From: Candidatus Kerfeldbacteria bacterium RIFCSPHIGHO2_12_FULL_48_17
GTDB lineage: Bacteria; Patescibacteriota; Patescibacteriia; HO2-48-17
Direction of reading: 5' to 3'
NCBI GenBank assembly: GCA_001818775.1
Contig: MHKD01000014.1
Coordinates: 2,006-36,231 of the forward strand
DNA length: 34,226 nucleotides
Positions within the stretch are counted from its first letter, which is position 1, and every line of letters starts with the position of its first letter. This document shows positions 25,618-34,226 of the stretch, piece by piece. Under the pieces are notes generated by a model. It was not told where the DNA came from. It did not search any database and was given only the letters and a program-made list of their open reading frames with translations. Made by a program: the position numbers and the translations under genes.

Positions 25618-26274
25618 ATGGAATATTTTTCCCGGAAAAATCAAAAAGGTATAACTCTGCTGGAAACGACCATCGCCGTTGCCATTATTCTTACCGGTGT
25701 CATTGCGGTGATAACGCTGCTTATTTCCACCCGGCGGGCCGGCAACATTAGTGAGCAGGAACTCGTGGCCACCAATCTGGCCAGGGAGGGGATAGAAATC
25801 GTGCGGCAACAGCGCGACAGTAACTGGTTAGCGATAAGCAGCGGCGCCGGCGCCGGTGTGACGGAGTGGGACACGGGCCTGACACCGCCGGGCACAAACA
25901 CCAAAGCGCTCGCCATCTGGGATACCACCACCAACACATGGTCGCTTGATTTTTCCGCAGCCGATTTTGATCAGGTATGCGGCGATCACGCCTGCAGCGC
26001 CATCCTGCAAAGTGGCGGAAAATATATCCAGTCCGTGACGGCCGCGAACGGCAGCGCCACACCAACCGTCTATCAGCGCCTCCTCACGTTCAAAAATATC
26101 TGCCGCACCGGCAGCTCGGAAAGCCCGATGGAAGCTGACTGCAGCACGCTTCCCGGTTCAAGGAAGGTCGGCGTGGAAGTGGAAGCCAACGTGCGCGTCA
26201 TAGGCAGCAACAACACAGCCACCTATTCCACCGCCAGCGCACTCTATAATTGGAAACCAGGCATAGCCGATTGA
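25618..26274 (+). CDS. PilV/GspI-like minor pseudopilin
   Basis: The 218-aa product has leader MEYFSRKNQKG, then ITLLETTIAVAIILTGVIAV: Ile at +1 in place of Phe, with Glu at +5 retained. 'NLAREGIEIVRQQRDSNWLAI' is the typical PilV/GspI helix continuation. Cys residues (QVCGDHAC and later 'ICRTG', 'ADCST') suggest disulfides in the head. It lies 32 bp after the GspH-like gene and 2 bp before the next gene. Likely part of the minor-pilin priming complex. Confidence 0.9.
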   Translation: MEYFSRKNQKGITLLETTIAVAIILTGVIAVITLLISTRRAGNISEQELVATNLAREGIEIVRQQRDSNWLAISSGAGAGVTEWDTGLTPPGTNTKALAIWDTTTNTWSLDFSAADFDQVCGDHACSAILQSGGKYIQSVTAANGSATPTVYQRLLTFKNICRTGSSESPMEADCSTLPGSRKVGVEVEANVRVIGSNNTATYSTASALYNWKPGIAD

Positions 26275-26276
26275 TT

Positions 26277-26915
26277 ATGAAAAACGATCCACAACAACAG
26301 CGACAACAGCGACAACAGGGATTTTCCCTCATCGAGATCATCATCACCCTCGCTATCTTTTCGATTGTGTCGCTGGTGGCGATTGATGTATTTTTGCTCG
26401 TCAGCAAAAACCAGGACAGGTTCACGTCTCAGCAAACCGTGGAAGACGACAGCCGTTTTGTCATTACGCAGCTGACAAGAAATATCCAGGCAGGGGAAAT
26501 TGATTACGATTTCTACAATGCCGTTGCCGAGATTGACATAGCTGATGCTACCGGCAGGGGCGTATTGGCGCTTCGTGACAAAGCCGGCCAACAAATCGTG
26601 TACCGTCGGGCGAGTGTTGATCCCACCAAACCCTGGCAGGGAGGCGGCCAAACCCTGGAAGTATGTTTTGCGGGCTGCGAGCTGCCCGGCGCGGACTGGG
26701 AAAATCTTACGTCCATTGAAGTCAAAGTCATTGATGCACAGTTTTGGGTACATCCCGTGGTCAGTCCGTGGCAGGCTGAAAGCGATGGTTCATACGCCGT
26801 CAACACACAACCGTATGTAACGGTAATGTACGGAGTACAGGGCAAAAACGACAGTAATCAGGAAAACACCATCCAATTACAAACAACGGTCGTCTCACGT
26901 TTTTATCAACGATAA
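26277..26915 (+). CDS. PilW/GspJ-like minor pseudopilin
   Basis: The 212-aa product has an unusual leader MKNDPQQQRQQRQQG followed by FSLIEIIITLAIFSIVSLVA with Glu at +5. 'SKNQDRFTSQQTVEDDSRFVITQLTRNIQAGEIDY' is typical of PilW/GspJ. The Gln-Arg leader is encoded by a 9-bp tandem repeat (about 26291-26318). The start at 26277 is chosen over 26250 because the latter overlaps the previous CDS by 25 bp and would give an odd leader. The stop overlaps the next start (TAATG). Probably a tip/priming subunit. Confidence 0.9.
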   Translation: MKNDPQQQRQQRQQGFSLIEIIITLAIFSIVSLVAIDVFLLVSKNQDRFTSQQTVEDDSRFVITQLTRNIQAGEIDYDFYNAVAEIDIADATGRGVLALRDKAGQQIVYRRASVDPTKPWQGGGQTLEVCFAGCELPGADWENLTSIEVKVIDAQFWVHPVVSPWQAESDGSYAVNTQPYVTVMYGVQGKNDSNQENTIQLQTTVVSRFYQR

Positions 26916-27784
26916 TGCGCATACCATACGCATCACAACGGGGTTCGGTTTCACTCCTGGCGCTGCTCATCATGCTGGCCATTGCCGCCATTGGGCTGGG
27001 TGTTGCTTTCATTGTTTTGACGGGCGTCAAAGCAACGCAGGATTTTTCCAGTTCTTTGCGCGCCTATTACGGCAGTGAAACCGCTCTGGAAAAAGCGCTG
27101 GATACCATAACCGAACGCCGTTTCGCCAAAGCCGATCTGTCAGACACGCTCGCCGAAGTGGCGGCCATAGAGGGCGCCATTGGCGTGAATTCCGCCGATT
27201 ACCGCGTAACCCGGGCCACGAATGATGAGGTGGATGATGTGAGATTTGATCTGGGCTGGCAGGAAACCAAAAGTGTTGATCTCTTTGATCCTGACAATCC
27301 GACGAGCGTTCAAGGGTCGGATGTTGGTTCGGTGCGCGTGGAATGGAACGACACCTGCGGCGGTTCTTCGTGGCTGGAAATAACGGCCGTGGAATGGACA
27401 AATATCTGGGATGACAGCGATACTGCTTTTCCGGAAAAATATTATTACAGCTGCCATTTCAGCACGCCGCAACCGGGTTCGACGGCGGTGTGTGCCGCGG
27501 TGAGTAATACGCCGTTCACAGAGGCGGGGAATTACCAGATCCGGATGAAAAACACCTCGGAAAAAGGCAATGACTGCAGTGTGACCGACGCGCAATTACA
27601 GGCATATGCCGGGCAAAACGCGAGCGGCAGCGTGAAAAAATTACGCAACCACATTGTCGTGACGGCCGAGGGAAAAAATAATCATACCAAGCAGATACTG
27701 AGCGCTACCATGCCGTGGGCGGCCCCGGCATCGGGTTTGCTGGATTATGTGTTGTTCTCCGAGGAAGTGATTACCAAAGATTAG
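26915..27784 (+). CDS. PilX/GspK-like minor pseudopilin
   Basis: The 289-aa product begins MRIPYASQRG and then SVSLLALLIMLAIAAIGLGV. The +5 Glu is missing, as in GspK/PilX-type tip pilins, and Gly is kept at -1. 'AYYGSETALEKALDTITERRF' follows, typical of the PilX helix. The large head has several Cys (DTCGG, YYSCHF, AVCAAV, NDCSV). GspK-like proteins lack Glu5 because they cap the pseudopilus tip; by analogy this one may be the tip subunit. Last gene of the operon, with its start coupled to the previous stop. Confidence 0.85.
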   Translation: MRIPYASQRGSVSLLALLIMLAIAAIGLGVAFIVLTGVKATQDFSSSLRAYYGSETALEKALDTITERRFAKADLSDTLAEVAAIEGAIGVNSADYRVTRATNDEVDDVRFDLGWQETKSVDLFDPDNPTSVQGSDVGSVRVEWNDTCGGSSWLEITAVEWTNIWDDSDTAFPEKYYYSCHFSTPQPGSTAVCAAVSNTPFTEAGNYQIRMKNTSEKGNDCSVTDAQLQAYAGQNASGSVKKLRNHIVVTAEGKNNHTKQILSATMPWAAPASGLLDYVLFSEEVITKD

Positions 27785-27964
27785 GACTCACGCGTTTGAG
27801 CGCATTTCTACGTTAGCGCTGCGGGGCTTGCTCGACGTACCTTTCAGTACGCCTGCATCACCCCACAAACGCGTGCTCGTCGCTCCGCTCCTGCGCACCT
27901 CGTTTGCGGGGGCCCCGACTTCGCTCCTCGCGCTTGCCTTGAACTGCACTCAAACGCGTAAGTC
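27785..27964. repeat. Non-coding block with 20-bp terminal inverted repeats
   Basis: GACTCACGCGTTTGAGCGCA (27785-27804) is matched at 18 of 20 positions by the reverse complement of 27945-27964. Inside, CCCCACAAACG (27861-27871) pairs with CGTTTGCGGGG (27901-27911) with one mismatch, around an inner GTGC/GCAC stem; ACGTAC and GTACG near 27840-27851 make another small hairpin. It begins at once after the pseudopilin stop and lies between convergent genes. No ORF of substance and no target duplication are seen. It could be a bidirectional terminator or a palindromic repeat element. Bases 27965-27996 hold nothing recognisable. Confidence 0.65.
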
Positions 27965-27996
27965 GTCGAAGAATGGGGATTTTGTCAAGTTCAAAC

Positions 27997-30913
<2,917 letters not shown>

Positions 30914-31091
30914 AAAAAGAAGACTTCCCTCTGAGCGAAAGCGATTGTCCACCATGTTGCGCAAAATGCGCGGGTGGAACAGTTCGTTTCGGCATCATGC
31001 TGAGAAGTCGGTTCAAAGAACCATGTTTTCATGTTCTATATTACCAGGAAGGTAACAGTAAAATGGGTAGAAGTCAAGAAGCAAATCGGTC
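30914..31091. other. Intergenic region with several small stem-loops
   Basis: No CDS is seen. Inverted repeats include CCACC (30951-30955 region) with GGTGG just after an inner GCGCA-AAA-TGCGC, then GGTTC-AAA-GAACC (31010-31022), and TTACC-AGGAA-GGTAA (31041-31055). GAAGAC and GACTTC near 30922-30931 form a further small palindrome. The stretch could carry the ligA terminator, an untranslated small RNA or just decayed sequence. None of tRNA, SRP RNA, tmRNA or RNase P RNA could be recognised. Confidence 0.35.
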
Positions 31092-31119
31092 TTGGCACCC
31101 CTTAAAACCATGCTATAAT
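31092..31119 (+). promoter_or_regulatory. Promoter of gatCA
   Basis: TTGGCA (31092-31097), a 16-nt spacer and TGC-TATAAT (31111-31119) give a near-consensus extended -10 promoter. Transcription would start near 31126, 24 nt before the gatC ATG at 31150; no Shine-Dalgarno is seen. The longer frame from 30997 includes the promoter and is rejected. Confidence 0.88.
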
Positions 31120-31149
31120 AGCCTCATAATCAATAAAACCCGCCTAACT

Positions 31150-31437
31150 ATGCAAATTACGCCCGAAATCATCAAACGCACCGCTGAATTATCGCGTATT
31201 GCCCTGACTGCAGGCGAGCAGGCTAACCTTGGTCGTGAACTCACCGGCATTCTTAACCACATCGACGAACTCCAGCAAGTCAACACCAAAACCGTCGAGC
31301 CTACCAACCAGGTCACCAACCTCAATAACATGTACCGCGATGACATCGTCAAGCCCTACGACAATGTCGCCGGTCTCCTCGCTGGCGCCCACGAAGTCGT
31401 CGAAAATTATATCAAAGTCAAACAAGTACTGCCATGA
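31150..31437 (+). CDS. gatC: Asp/Glu-tRNA amidotransferase subunit C
   Basis: The 95-aa product matches GatC in size and pattern: 'I.P..I.RTAELSRIALTAGE.A.L..EL..IL.HIDELQQVNT..VEPT.QV..L.N..R.D'. GatC wraps around GatA and stabilises the GatCAB complex that converts misacylated Glu-tRNAGln or Asp-tRNAAsn to the amide form. It overlaps gatA by four bases (ATGA). The gatB gene is not next to it and must be elsewhere. Confidence 0.95.
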   Translation: MQITPEIIKRTAELSRIALTAGEQANLGRELTGILNHIDELQQVNTKTVEPTNQVTNLNNMYRDDIVKPYDNVAGLLAGAHEVVENYIKVKQVLP

Positions 31438-32954
31438 TTAAGGAACTTCACCAAAAACTTATCAACAAAGAAATTTCCGCCGTTGAATTAACCAAGCAAT
31501 ACCTCAAGAAAATTCACGACACCAACCCTACATACAACAGCTTTGTTTTGCTGACCGAAGATTTCGCGCTCAAACAAGCCGCCGACGCCGACGCCATCAT
31601 TAAACGCGGTGAAGCTACGCTTCTGACCGGCATACCTTTTGCCATGAAAGATAACTTTTGTCTTCAGGGCACTATCACCAGCGCCGGATCCACCATGCTG
31701 AAAAATTATACTTCACCCTACACCGCCACCGCCGTGCAAAAACTGCTCGACCAGGGTGCCGTGCTCCTGGGAAAAACCAACATGGATGACGCCGCCATGG
31801 GCAGCTCCACCGAAACATCCGTCTATGGTCCCACCAAAAATGCGCACAATCCCAACCTCGTCCCCGGCGGATCCAGCGGGGGATCAGCTACTGCCGTCGC
31901 GCTGCAGCAAGCCGTGTTTGCTCTGGCTACTGACACCGGCGGCTCGATTCGCCAACCCGCTGCGCTTTCCGGCGTCGTTGGGCTTAAACCAACCTACGGT
32001 CGCATTTCGCGTTATGGGATCGTCGCTTTGGCATCTTCACTCGATGTCGTTGGCACACTGACGCACAACAGCGCCGATGCTGCCATCGTGCTCGAAGCGC
32101 TGTCCGGCCAGGATCCTCATGACAGTACCACTCTCCCACCCGAACCTGCTGCCGCGCCCGGCCGCCCCAGCAAACGCACCGCCCGCAAATACAGCACCGC
32201 AGCCACGGCCGCAAAAAATCTCACCATCGGCATTCCCGTTGAATACAAAAACGCCAAAGGTATGGCGCCGGATGTTCAGGCAGCTCTCAAGCAGGCCATC
32301 ACCACCCTCAAAACCGCGGGTATCAAAACAAAAAACATCACGCTCCCGCACGCGCACCTCGGTATCGCCACTTACTATGTCATCGTGCCGAGTGAAGCCA
32401 GCTCCAACCTGGCCCGCTACGACGGCATGCGCTTCGGTCACTATGCCAAAGAAGCCCGCACCCTTGAGGAAGTCTACACGCTCAGTCGCGCCCAGGGTTT
32501 TGGTCGCGAAGTCAAACGCCGCATCGCTCTGGGAACATTCACGCTCTCAGCCGGGTATCAGGACGCCTACTACCACCAGGCGCAAAAAGTCCGCACCCTC
32601 ATTCGCGAAGATTTCCGGCGCGCTTTCGCCGAAGTGGATGTGATTTTAACACCGGCCACACCGGACCGCGCTTTCCCCCTTGGTGCCAAATCGGCCGACC
32701 CACTCAGTATGTATCTGCAGGATATTTTCACCGTCACCGCCAACCTCGCCGGCATTCCTGGATTGGTCGTTCCGCTGGCCGAACCAGGCGTCACGTCCGC
32801 CACAGACTCAGCCGCCACAGCGGCCGCCACGGCGCCCACGGCAGAGCAAGGCAAAAAACCGCCGATAGGGGTGCAGTTCTTGGGTGACATGATGCAGGAA
32901 GAAAAACTGCTCAGTTTAGGGAATTTCTATGAAGCCCTGACAGCGCGCGGCTGA
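31434..32954 (+). CDS. gatA: Asp/Glu-tRNA amidotransferase subunit A
   Basis: The 506-aa product is an amidase-signature enzyme. The catalytic Ser-cisSer-Lys triad can be placed as K72 (FAMKDNF), S147 (GGSSGGS) and S171 (DTGGSIRQPAA), with the same spacing as in characterised GatA. It hydrolyses glutamine to release ammonia for GatB. Two low-complexity Ala/Thr/Pro-rich stretches look like insertions: 'PEPAAAPGRPSKRTARKYST' before 'LTIGIPVEY', and 'SATDSAATAAATAPTAE' just before 'PPIGVQFLGD'. Both fall where loops are expected, so activity is probably retained. Translation is coupled to gatC. Confidence 0.96.
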   Translation: MIKELHQKLINKEISAVELTKQYLKKIHDTNPTYNSFVLLTEDFALKQAADADAIIKRGEATLLTGIPFAMKDNFCLQGTITSAGSTMLKNYTSPYTATAVQKLLDQGAVLLGKTNMDDAAMGSSTETSVYGPTKNAHNPNLVPGGSSGGSATAVALQQAVFALATDTGGSIRQPAALSGVVGLKPTYGRISRYGIVALASSLDVVGTLTHNSADAAIVLEALSGQDPHDSTTLPPEPAAAPGRPSKRTARKYSTAATAAKNLTIGIPVEYKNAKGMAPDVQAALKQAITTLKTAGIKTKNITLPHAHLGIATYYVIVPSEASSNLARYDGMRFGHYAKEARTLEEVYTLSRAQGFGREVKRRIALGTFTLSAGYQDAYYHQAQKVRTLIREDFRRAFAEVDVILTPATPDRAFPLGAKSADPLSMYLQDIFTVTANLAGIPGLVVPLAEPGVTSATDSAATAAATAPTAEQGKKPPIGVQFLGDMMQEEKLLSLGNFYEALTARG

Positions 32955-32960
32955 ATATAA

Positions 32961-32989
32961 TTGGCACCGCAAAATGAACATGGTATACT
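32961..32989 (+). promoter_or_regulatory. Promoter of the second response regulator
   Basis: TTGGCA (32961-32966), a 17-nt spacer and TGG-TATACT (32981-32989) form an extended -10 promoter starting 7 bp after the gatA stop. The start near 32996 supports initiation at 33025, not 32974. Confidence 0.85.
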
Positions 32990-33024
32990 GCACTTGTACC
33001 ACTAAGCAGCCTAAAAGTAAGACC

Positions 33025-33399
33025 ATGGCAAAAGGAAAAATTTTGCTCATCGAAGACGATGAAATGCTCTCAACACTGTATGCCGAAAAATTCAAGCGGG
33101 AAGGTTATGAAGTAGCAACGGCCAATAACGGAGTTGACGGCCTCAGGCTCGCCGGAGAACAGAAACCAAATGTCATTCTGCTGGATATCATCATGCCGAA
33201 AATGGATGGTTTTATGGTGTTGAAAAAATTGCGCAAGAATGGAGCAACGAAAGATATTTCGGTGATTTTGTTGACGAATCTCGGTCAGGAAGAAGATGTC
33301 AAAAAAGGCAAAGCCCTGGGAGCCGATGATTATTTCATCAAAGCCAATCACACGCCATCGGAAATTGTCACCAAAGTCAAGGACATCATGAAGGAATAG
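33025..33399 (+). CDS. Stand-alone response regulator receiver
   Basis: The 124-aa product is a CheY-like receiver only: D11/D12 acidic pocket, phospho-acceptor D54 in LLDIIMP, T84 in 'VILLTNL', K106 in 'DDYFIK'. It shares 'LLTNL...EDV.KG..LGA.DY..K...TP.EI' with the receiver in the pil operon, so the two are likely paralogues. No output domain, partner kinase or target is seen in the window. It has its own promoter; the MITE-like element begins 20 bp after its stop and the likely terminator lies beyond the element. Confidence 0.93.
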   Translation: MAKGKILLIEDDEMLSTLYAEKFKREGYEVATANNGVDGLRLAGEQKPNVILLDIIMPKMDGFMVLKKLRKNGATKDISVILLTNLGQEEDVKKGKALGADDYFIKANHTPSEIVTKVKDIMKE

Positions 33400-33418
33400 C
33401 TGGAGGGACCCCGATAAA

Positions 33419-33580
33419 GGGTCTGTCGCCGAATACCATTTCTGCTGCAATCATTGAATTTTGGTCAGAACCGCTTCAAAATTTTTCGGCTTATATTCCA
33501 TATAAACCTCAAAATTTATTCAGCAATTCTGTCACAAAATTCCATGATTTCGTCACGAAAGCGTATTCGGCGACAGACCC
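33419..33580. mobile_element. MITE-like palindromic element, copy 2
   Basis: This 162-bp copy has perfect 18-bp terminal inverted repeats, GGGTCTGTCGCCGAATAC and its complement. It is flanked by a perfect 5-bp direct repeat ATAAA (33414-33418 and 33581-33585), the expected footprint of a transposition event. It differs from copy 1 (275-435) at three positions. TTATAT-TCC-ATATAA (33491-33505) sits at the exact centre, so the whole element is one long imperfect hairpin. It contains no transposase. Intact TIRs and an intact target duplication suggest it is the younger copy. Confidence 0.9.
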
Positions 33581-33596
33581 ATAAAATGCGAACGTG

Positions 33597-33625
33597 AAAA
33601 CTTGCTTTTTAGCAGGTTTTTATTT
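33597..33625 (+). terminator. Intrinsic terminator, separated from the regulator gene by the MITE
   Basis: AAAACTTGC and GCAGGTTTT (one G-U pair) form a stem over the loop TTTTTA, followed by TTTATTT. It is the first terminator after the receiver gene, but the element at 33419-33580 lies between the two. It probably served that gene before the insertion and may still do so. Confidence 0.7.
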
Positions 33626-33642
33626 ACAGTAAAGATTATTCG

Positions 33643-33659
33643 GGCTCAGTAGATGAGCC
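33643..33659. other. Stem-loop upstream of ndk
   Basis: GGCTCA-GTAGA-TGAGCC is a perfect 6-bp stem with a 5-nt loop, 24 bp before the ndk start. No T tract follows, so a terminator is unlikely; an operator or a leader-RNA structure is possible. No clear ndk promoter was found in 33581-33683. Confidence 0.4.
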
Positions 33660-33683
33660 ACTTATTAACGTTTTACGAACACT

Positions 33684-34226
33684 ATGAATCATCCCAAAGA
33701 GGAGATAACATTCGTCATGCTCAAGCCGGATGGCGTCCGCCGCGGTCTCACCGGTGAAGTCATTCGCCGCATCGAACAAACCGGTCTCAAAATTGTCGCT
33801 CTGGAAATGTTTCAACCGACCCATGATCAGATCGATAACCACTACCCGAAAGATGCCAAATGGGTCAACCGCGTTGGTGAAAAAACCCTCAATACGTACC
33901 AGAAATTCGGTTTTGATGCTGGTAAGGAATTAGGAACAAAGGATACCGCTGTCATTGGCAAAATGGTCCGTGGCTGGTTGGTAGATTATATGACATCAGC
34001 GCCGCTGGTGCGCATGGTGGTGAAGGGTGTGCATGCTATTACCATGATCCGCAAAATGTCGGGCCCGACCATGCCGGCCGATGCTGAAATGGGAACGATT
34101 CGCGGTGATTTTTCGGTGGATTCGGCTGCTGCCGCCAACCGCGATAAGCGCGCGGTACACAATATTATTCACGCTTCGGAAACACCGGGAGAAGCCCAGC
34201 ACGAGATTGAACACTGGTTTGGTGCA
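33684..34226 (+). CDS. ndk: Nucleoside diphosphate kinase, long form (3' end outside window)
   Basis: At least 181 aa are encoded with no stop before the window edge. The N-terminus 'EITFVMLKPDGVRRGLTGEVIRR' and 'GPTMPADAEMGTIRGDFSVDS' are NDK signatures. H163 in NIIHASE is the phospho-histidine that shuttles the gamma-phosphate between nucleotides. Between 'HYPKDAKW' (about residue 53) and 'MVRGWLVDYMTSAP' (about 94) lies an insertion of about 35-40 residues that is absent from the common 130-150-aa enzymes, and a shorter one precedes the active His. Similar long forms occur in archaea and CPR (recalled, not searched). It has an ATG start and no Shine-Dalgarno. Confidence 0.93.
   Translation, partial: MNHPKEEITFVMLKPDGVRRGLTGEVIRRIEQTGLKIVALEMFQPTHDQIDNHYPKDAKWVNRVGEKTLNTYQKFGFDAGKELGTKDTAVIGKMVRGWLVDYMTSAPLVRMVVKGVHAITMIRKMSGPTMPADAEMGTIRGDFSVDSAAAANRDKRAVHNIIHASETPGEAQHEIEHWFGA

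Noticed and set aside
30965-30985. GGGTGGAAC resembling the T-box core, upstream of gatCA
   Set aside because: A T-box needs a long specifier stem upstream, and here that would lie in the ligA coding sequence. The gatCA promoter is about 140 bp further downstream, so the motif would not be in the gatCA leader.
31000-31060. GGTTCAAA and a GGAA-like loop suggesting a tRNA T-arm or SRP RNA
   Set aside because: No acceptor, D or anticodon arms can be folded around it, and the SRP helix 8 internal-loop bases do not match.

Overview
The window looks like a chromosomal segment of a Candidate Phyla Radiation (Patescibacteria) bacterium. This is inferred from gene content: a type IV pilus operon without an outer-membrane secretin (pilQ) or pilP, a FnIII-domain protein in the pilP position, a greatly extended PilN, CPR-style exported Gly-rich proteins, a two-TM protein with a PH-like tail, and an NDK with a long insertion. 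TGA is used as a normal stop (pilN, pilO, gatC, gatA), so the UGA=Gly code of Gracilibacteria/Absconditabacteria does not apply. Most starts lack a Shine-Dalgarno sequence, and most recognisable promoters have an extended -10 (TGnTATAAT-like).

Layout. 1-614 is non-coding and holds a cluster of perfect hairpins and one copy of a 161-162 bp MITE-like element. 615-1184 is a small membrane protein, convergent with comF. Next comes a minus-strand run, read from 7371 down to 1917: an anchored extracytoplasmic protein, lemA, htpX, a polytopic membrane protein and clpC. This is an envelope/protein-quality-control cluster. From 7473 the plus strand carries three exported proteins (370, 341 and 1628 aa), the last with three Gly-rich modules, Trp-rich repeats and a C-terminal beta-rich domain.

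14640-23074 is the pilus machine: pilM, pilN, pilO, a FnIII protein, pilB, a receiver-only response regulator, a PilT-like protein with a ruined ATPase site, and pilC. The major pilin (23206) has its own promoter and a strong terminator. A second operon (23842-27784), which appears to start leaderless, encodes a pilin-like protein without a cleavage site, prepilin peptidase PilD and four minor pseudopilins.

27785-27964 is a non-coding block with 20-bp terminal inverted repeats. A metallophosphoesterase and ligA then diverge with start codons one base apart. gatC-gatA and a second receiver-only regulator follow, each unit with a good promoter. The second MITE copy (33419-33580) lies between that regulator and its terminator. 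The window ends inside ndk.

The most notable points are: (1) the two-copy, fully palindromic MITE-like element with 18-bp TIRs and 5-bp target duplications; (2) the PilT-family protein lacking the Walker A lysine, Asp-box aspartate, Walker B glutamate and His-box histidine, placed next to a receiver protein; (3) the exported multi-module proteins directly upstream of the pilus operon; (4) the pilin paralogue that has lost its prepilin peptidase site.
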